In this document: in pieces, positions 60,601 to 64,000 of the stretch
How positions within the stretch are numbered: the stretch's first letter is position 1
How the letters are laid out: each line of letters opens with the position of its first letter
From: Kordia sp965283645
Lineage (GTDB): Bacteria; Bacteroidota; Bacteroidia; Flavobacteriales; Flavobacteriaceae
Direction: 5' to 3'
NCBI RefSeq assembly: GCF_965283645.1
Contig: NZ_CBDIPG010000001.1
Span: 4,960,001-5,024,000 of the forward strand
DNA length: 64,000 bases
Notes under the pieces: generated by a model
What the model was told of the DNA's origin: nothing
Seen by the model: only the letters and a program-made list of their open reading frames with translations
Database searches by the model: none
Made by a program: the position numbers and the translations under genes

Positions 60601-61600
60601 TTTACTCGGAATTCAAGATGAATATGGATTGGAAGGATATTTTCCAGAAGGTAGAAATACAGGTGCATGGGATGCGATTGATGAAGGACATCGTTTTGCA
60701 CCTATAACAACATATGAAAATGTATTTTCGATTTTATGTGATGATGGAGCAGATGGATTTCTAGAATTTGATTTGTCAACCATTGATAATGACATATTAG
60801 GAGACATTACCACTGGAACAGTTACGTATTTCAATTCTGAACAAGATTTATTAAATAATAGTAATCCTTTACCAACCTTGTATACAAATACACGTAATTC
60901 TGAAATAATTTATGCTAGAGTCTTAAATGGAACAACAAATGAGGCTACTATAAAAACAGTTACGCTAGCAGTAATTGATTGTAATATGGATACTGATTCA
61001 GATGGTGTTTCAACGATGGATGAAGATGTAAATGGTGACGGGAATTTAGGGAATGATGATACGGATGGAGATGGAATTCCTGATTTTGTAGATGAAGATG
61101 ATGATGGTGATTATGTATTGACAAACGTAGAATTACTCAATACAGCTACGATAACTCCTCAAAATGGTTTCTTAGATACAGATGATGATGGAATTCCAAA
61201 TCATAGAGATAATGACGATGATGGAGATGGAACCTTAACGGTAGATGAAGATTATAATGGAAATAATAATCCAGAAGATGATGACACAAATAATAACAAT
61301 ATTCCTGATTATTTAGATAATACTGTTTTCTTATTAAGTGTAGATGAATTTGAAACAACGAGTATACGTATGTATCCAAATCCTGCAAAAGATAATCTTA
61401 CTGTTGAAGCAGCTGCAAGTGTGCGTATTCAAAGTGTAGAAATATACAGTGTTGATGGTCAATTGGTACACGCTCAAAAGCAAGCGATATCAACGAATAG
61501 TTTAACGATTGATGTAAGTAATTTTTCTTCAGGTTTCTATGTATTACGAATGAAAACACAAACAAACGCAACCATAACTAAACAATTTATAGTAGAGTAA
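57626..61600 (+). CDS. Large repeat protein with T9SS type A sorting tail
   Basis: A 1324-residue secreted protein. Signal peptide MKKLILFVFIMFTSIINAQ. Nine repeats of about 75-95 residues follow the plan CDxxxDGIxxFDLxxR, YHxxxxDA and PQTIYVRxE. Between repeats 8 and 9 lies a nidogen-like beta domain (IDIPFEFDFFGKTYNEFVIG, then NGIVSFNES). Thrombospondin type 3-like calcium repeats (DTDSDGVSTMDEDVNGDGN) precede the C-terminal sorting domain (MYPNPAKDNLTVEAAASVRI to the end). It is exported by the type IX system and probably attached to the cell surface; an adhesive role is inferred. Confidence 0.9.
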   Translation: MKKLILFVFIMFTSIINAQVANQPSDFEVCDNNNFTPGSPIDANDINDGLMCFDLSQKNPEVLGTQNPADFTITYHVSQTDADISMNALSIPFCNTSNPQTIYVRLESIITGDFDTTSFMLNVISSPSVPDSAAIDIFKCDEPNSIDGFTTFDLTVFESYIYGSQSTTDNTLRYFETEADAIADMNAITNLTSYTNTVIDQQIYIRMTNITTGCFTIGFFILFVEEPATLIQPTSLDACDFNNSEIAVFDLTTRALDITNGDTSIELQYYASAADLNNNTPIVNPTAYSNTDNPQTIFVRAITGDFDCPSDVTQTIRVLPAPSIPSSVTPILSCDDDNDGLIVVDLSSRETEIIDTNTDVVVSYHEQYSDAISGSNPISNPTNFSISTSNFSNSGITSVIARIESTLQVASDNTPCFSIVYLQVFNTNPLFTNTSYDYRTCVDDTSYVGTFNWDTITDELSFLNSPQIVGDFLISYHLTATDVITNNNPLANGFQNTTNPQTVYIRAENSITGCVETENIPTLTLDVQRTPIINENLTPIEKCDPNGNGIALFRIRNEVDSITDDESLNITYYETQEDAENAENEVNASFYYNTTPNIQTMHVRAENTNGCYSLTTLNLVVNSECLPFNNIIGSYICEYDTPGLGCFNLMSRESEVLGSIDPSDAIVSYHLSDEDAFYNTNAISNPATFCTTEVDNTIYVRVEEISTGNVSATVFTLVGLELQSNINTPTPLLVCDPENDGIAVFPLASKILEIFDENSGYGISYHATMADAEISINRLDLLYTNTTPYSQTIYARISGHPLFYPNAECYEIVPLELVTEPTLCNVSSNENYEVTTIPHAIYTIEAIPSGNIDDTFTYRIDIPFEFDFFGKTYNEFVIGTNGIVSFNESYSNAPFNWLMDVSRSIPSAELYTNSIFGVYHDLLNNGTGSLGYGVIGEAPFRKMVIFFDEINQFGDTCNDPSTTQIILYETLNVVDVQVEQKISCSDWNGGLGLLGIQDEYGLEGYFPEGRNTGAWDAIDEGHRFAPITTYENVFSILCDDGADGFLEFDLSTIDNDILGDITTGTVTYFNSEQDLLNNSNPLPTLYTNTRNSEIIYARVLNGTTNEATIKTVTLAVIDCNMDTDSDGVSTMDEDVNGDGNLGNDDTDGDGIPDFVDEDDDGDYVLTNVELLNTATITPQNGFLDTDDDGIPNHRDNDDDGDGTLTVDEDYNGNNNPEDDDTNNNNIPDYLDNTVFLLSVDEFETTSIRMYPNPAKDNLTVEAAASVRIQSVEIYSVDGQLVHAQKQAISTNSLTIDVSNFSSGFYVLRMKTQTNATITKQFIVE

Positions 61601-61623
61601 ATTTTAGTTTACAAATAAAAAAG

Positions 61624-61666
61624 AAATCCAATACTAACTATCATCGTTAGTATTGGATTTTTTATT
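61624..61666 (+). terminator. Terminator of the T9SS gene
   Basis: A perfect 15-bp stem (61624-61638 with 61646-61660) has a 7-nt loop, followed by a T run. Confidence 0.88.
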
Positions 61667-61732
61667 TTAAATTAAATGTAATTATTTACAATTCATTTCG
61701 ACTTAGGAAGAAATCTAAAACTAACATCAATA

Positions 61733-62536
61733 ATGAAAAAAATTACTTTCTTGCTTCTCGCGACATTCACACTGGTAGCGTGTAACAACACTACCAAAAA
61801 AGAAGAAACGCCTAAAGAAGCTGTAAAAGAGGTCGTTACGACTGCAAAAGAATATCCAGAAGATATACAAAAAGTATTTGATGCGCATGGCGGAATTGAC
61901 AAGTGGAACGAAGCACAAACGTTGATTTATGAAATGGTAAAACCAGATAATACTGAAAAACACATCACAGATTTACATTCGCGTAAAACACGTTTAGAAG
62001 GAAAAAATTTCACAATTGGATATGATGGAAAAGATGTTTGGTTAGCTCAAAAAGATACTACAGCTTTTAGAGGAAATGCACGTTTTTACCACAATTTATA
62101 CTTCTATTTTTATGCAATGCCGTTTGTATTAGGTGATGATGGAATTACGTATACGAAGGCTGAAAGCTTATCGTTTGAAGGAGTTTCATATCCTGGATAT
62201 AAAATTTCATATGGTAATGGAGTAGGAGATTCACCAGAAGACAATTACTTTATTTATTACAATCCTGAAACGTATCAAATGGAATGGTTAGGATATACTG
62301 TAACCTACTTCAATGGCGCGCCAAGTACAAAAGTTAGCTACATTCGTTATGGCGATTGGCAAAAAGTAAATGGTGTTGTATTACCAAAAGTATTAACTTG
62401 GTACAAAACTGAAAATAACAAAGTGAAAGAAGTACGTAACTCAGTAAAATTCACAAATGTAATTTTAACGAACAAAACCATGGAAGCTACAAAATATGCG
62501 CGTCCAGAAGGTGCTGTTATTGTTCCTAAAAGTTAA
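61733..62536 (+). CDS. DUF6503 family lipoprotein
   Basis: A 267-residue lipoprotein with signal MKKITFLLLATFTLVAC (lipobox LVAC). The mature region has a Lys/Glu/Thr linker and then the conserved AHGGIDKWNEAQTLIYEMVK, DLHSRKTRLEGKNFTIGYDG and DVWLAQKD of DUF6503, a LolA-like beta-barrel fold. Homologues are frequent near the T9SS genes of marine flavobacteria. Role unknown, probably in the outer membrane. Confidence 0.85.
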   Translation: MKKITFLLLATFTLVACNNTTKKEETPKEAVKEVVTTAKEYPEDIQKVFDAHGGIDKWNEAQTLIYEMVKPDNTEKHITDLHSRKTRLEGKNFTIGYDGKDVWLAQKDTTAFRGNARFYHNLYFYFYAMPFVLGDDGITYTKAESLSFEGVSYPGYKISYGNGVGDSPEDNYFIYYNPETYQMEWLGYTVTYFNGAPSTKVSYIRYGDWQKVNGVVLPKVLTWYKTENNKVKEVRNSVKFTNVILTNKTMEATKYARPEGAVIVPKS

Positions 62537-62565
62537 AAATATTAAAGAATTATATATAAAAAAGG

Positions 62566-62600
62566 AAAGCCTCTCTACGCAATGTAAAGAGGCTTTTTTT
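62566..62600 (+). terminator. Terminator of the DUF6503 gene
   Basis: A perfect 9-bp stem (62566-62574 with 62588-62596) is followed by a T run, 30 bp after the stop. Confidence 0.85.
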
Positions 62601-62618
62601 ATAAGTAAATGTATTGTA

Positions 62619-63032
62619 TTAATTTCCTGTTGTTTTGTGTGCGTCAGTCATATGTAACTGATTTGCATCAAAGCCAGTAAACATGATATTATTTAAAATG
62701 TTGCGTAACTCAAATCGTATTGGGCTTATATTAGGAAGTATTGAGTTTTCATTTGAAAAGTTTCGAATTGTATATGCTGTACTGTGTTCAAATGGAAAAC
62801 TTCTTCTCAATTCTTTATCTACATATGCACCAATATTCGATAAGTCTGGTAACGATTCAAAAACTTTTGTGTAATCAGTAGCAATATCATTTGATAATTT
62901 AGAAAACGTTGGCAATTCAAAGTTTTCAATCTTTTCATCAAAAATAGGCGTTTCTTTCGTAGTTTCCTGTGCAGTACCTTGAAAGGCAACTCCTAAAAAT
63001 AATACAAGAGCAAGTTTTTTTAAATTTTTCAT
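62619..63032 (-). CDS. Secreted protein of unknown function
   Basis: A 137-residue protein with signal peptide MKNLKKLALVLFLGVAFQGT, cut after TAQ. The short mature part (FDEKIENFELPTFSKLSNDI, RNFSNENSILPNISPIRFEL) has no recognised domain and ends in a His/Thr-rich tail. It lies 48 bp from the amidohydrolase on the same strand and could be co-transcribed with it. Confidence 0.7.
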   Translation of the reverse strand: MKNLKKLALVLFLGVAFQGTAQETTKETPIFDEKIENFELPTFSKLSNDIATDYTKVFESLPDLSNIGAYVDKELRRSFPFEHSTAYTIRNFSNENSILPNISPIRFELRNILNNIMFTGFDANQLHMTDAHKTTGN

Positions 63033-63080
63033 AATATCAATTTTAATGTTATATATGTAGCAACTTTCTTTATAAAGTTA

Positions 63081-64000
63081 CTATTTTCCTTCGAATTTAT
63101 TCATATAACGTTTCCATAATTTAGTTTGATGCGTCTCTAAACTCAGCATTCGTCCTTGAATGAAGGCAAATGTTAAAATATTAGTTCGCATGTCTAAAGC
63201 ATCACCTTCACTAATAAATAACGTTGCGTCTTTACCAACTTCCAAGGTTCCAACTTGATCGTCAATACCTAAAATCTTAGCTGTATTAGATGTAATTAAT
63301 TGCAACGCTTTTTCTTTATCCATTCCATGTGCCGCTACAGTTCCAGCTAAAAATGGTAAGTTACGTGTATTCATACGTTCCATTTGACCACTGTTTTCCA
63401 ATCCTACCAACACACCAGCATCCGATAATATTCTAGCTTTTTTATATGATAAATCATAATCTTCATCGTCCATTTCTGGAACAGAATGCGTTCTGTGTAA
63501 TAACACAGGCACATTGTTCTGACGTAAGGTTGTTGCAACTTTGTGTGCATGATAACCGCCAACAACAACCAGTTTTAAATTATTCTTTTTAGCAAAAGCA
63601 ATTGCATCTAAAATTCCTTTTTCAGTATCCACATGAACAAAAAGTTTTTGCGAACCATTTACCAATCCAGCCATTGCTTCAAATGGTAAGTGTTTTGCTT
63701 TTTTTGATCCATCTAAATAGCTTTTCGCATCATTAAATACATTTTGAATTTCTTGTAGTTGTTTTGCATAATTTTTATTTGGACGCAAACCTCTTGGTTC
63801 ACCAAGCCACCAACGACCACGAGAGAAGTTATTTGGCCAATTCATGTGAATTCCGTCATCTATCTTAATAGCCGCATCTTCCCAATTCCAAGCATCTAAT
63901 TGTACTACTGAGGAAGTTCCGGAAACGCGTCCGCCTCTTGGCGTTATTTGTGCAGTAAGAATTCCGTTTGGTCTGCAACTTTCTACAACTTTCGATTCTG
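63081..64000 (-). CDS. Amidohydrolase family protein (imidazolonepropionase-like), partial
   Basis: The C-terminal 306 residues of a longer gene; the frame continues past the right edge with ESKVVESCRPNGILTAQITP and GGRVSGTSSVVQLDAWNW, so the ATG at 63845 is internal. Segments VVVGGYHAHKVATTLRQ, NSGQMERMNTRNLPFLAGTV and LGIDDQVGTLEVGKDATLFI fit the metal-dependent amidohydrolase fold, with the late beta-sandwich domain. Bacteroidota homologues are secreted and often paired with a second amidohydrolase gene. The first metal-binding histidines lie outside the window. Confidence 0.82.
   Translation of the reverse strand, partial: ESKVVESCRPNGILTAQITPRGGRVSGTSSVVQLDAWNWEDAAIKIDDGIHMNWPNNFSRGRWWLGEPRGLRPNKNYAKQLQEIQNVFNDAKSYLDGSKKAKHLPFEAMAGLVNGSQKLFVHVDTEKGILDAIAFAKKNNLKLVVVGGYHAHKVATTLRQNNVPVLLHRTHSVPEMDDEDYDLSYKKARILSDAGVLVGLENSGQMERMNTRNLPFLAGTVAAHGMDKEKALQLITSNTAKILGIDDQVGTLEVGKDATLFISEGDALDMRTNILTFAFIQGRMLSLETHQTKLWKRYMNKFEGK

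Noticed and set aside
1..64000. tRNA and rRNA genes, CRISPR arrays, insertion sequences and prophage
   Set aside because: No T-arm-like GTTCGAATC pattern in a cloverleaf context, no regularly spaced direct repeats, and no transposase or phage gene was seen by reading; a dedicated scan was not possible.

Overview
The window is AT-rich DNA from a marine-type member of the family Flavobacteriaceae (Bacteroidota). The signs are a T9SS type A sorting tail on a large surface protein, Bacteroidota-type promoters (TAnnTTTG), lineage families (OstA-like, DUF5606, DUF5683, DUF6122, DUF6503, tandem DUF349, WbqC), and the gene orders parA-parB-DUF5683-dapB-lepB-wbqC, mutL-rhomboid-rhomboid and rsh/fur/purA. 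Many short peptides with a class I lanthipeptide-like leader suggest Kordia or a close relative. The genus is inference from memory; no search was run.

Layout. 1-5.8 kb: end of a nucleoid-associated protein gene, one leader-type peptide, a pRiA4b ORF-3-like protein, heme A synthase, CCA tRNA nucleotidyltransferase, threonylcarbamoyl-AMP synthase and a glycosyltransferase. 4.8-15.7 kb: an envelope polysaccharide (probably lipooligosaccharide core) region with several GT2 enzymes, one GT-B enzyme, a GT9 heptosyltransferase-like enzyme, two methyltransferases, a polysaccharide deacetylase and a Kdo/WaaP-type kinase. 15.8-31.8 kb: mostly housekeeping genes (dapD, ruvX, def, mazG, DUF349, aroE, two DUF368 undecaprenyl-phosphate flippases, a TPR protein, a PLP aminotransferase), interrupted at 17.2-18.2 kb by three leader-type peptides. 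32-49.4 kb: OstA-like protein, M16 peptidase, parA/parB, dapB, lepB, wbqC, then a minus-strand mutL-rhomboid-rhomboid-EEP block. 49.6-57.4 kb: purA, fur, a tandem family of four leader-type peptides, an unknown gene, rsh, a fifth and different peptide, and an rRNA/tRNA methyltransferase. 57.6-64 kb: a 1324-residue T9SS cargo protein with nine internal repeats, a DUF6503 lipoprotein, a secreted protein and a partial amidohydrolase.

The most interesting content is the peptide set: nine short genes at four loci share a leader of the form LxLxKxxISxL...GG, followed by very different Cys/Thr-rich cores. A tenth peptide at 56.4 kb has a different leader. No lanthionine synthetase, radical SAM enzyme, peptidase-ABC transporter or immunity gene is recognisable in the window, so these are orphan precursors that presumably depend on enzymes encoded elsewhere. 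One tandem copy carries a one-base deficit in an A tract that breaks its leader.

The second layer is repeat DNA: arrays with a degenerate 7-bp period sit at the 3' ends of many genes, several families of small palindromic repeats occupy the gaps, and one of them appears nested inside another repeat at 16.7-16.9 kb. No tRNA, rRNA, CRISPR array, insertion sequence or prophage was seen.
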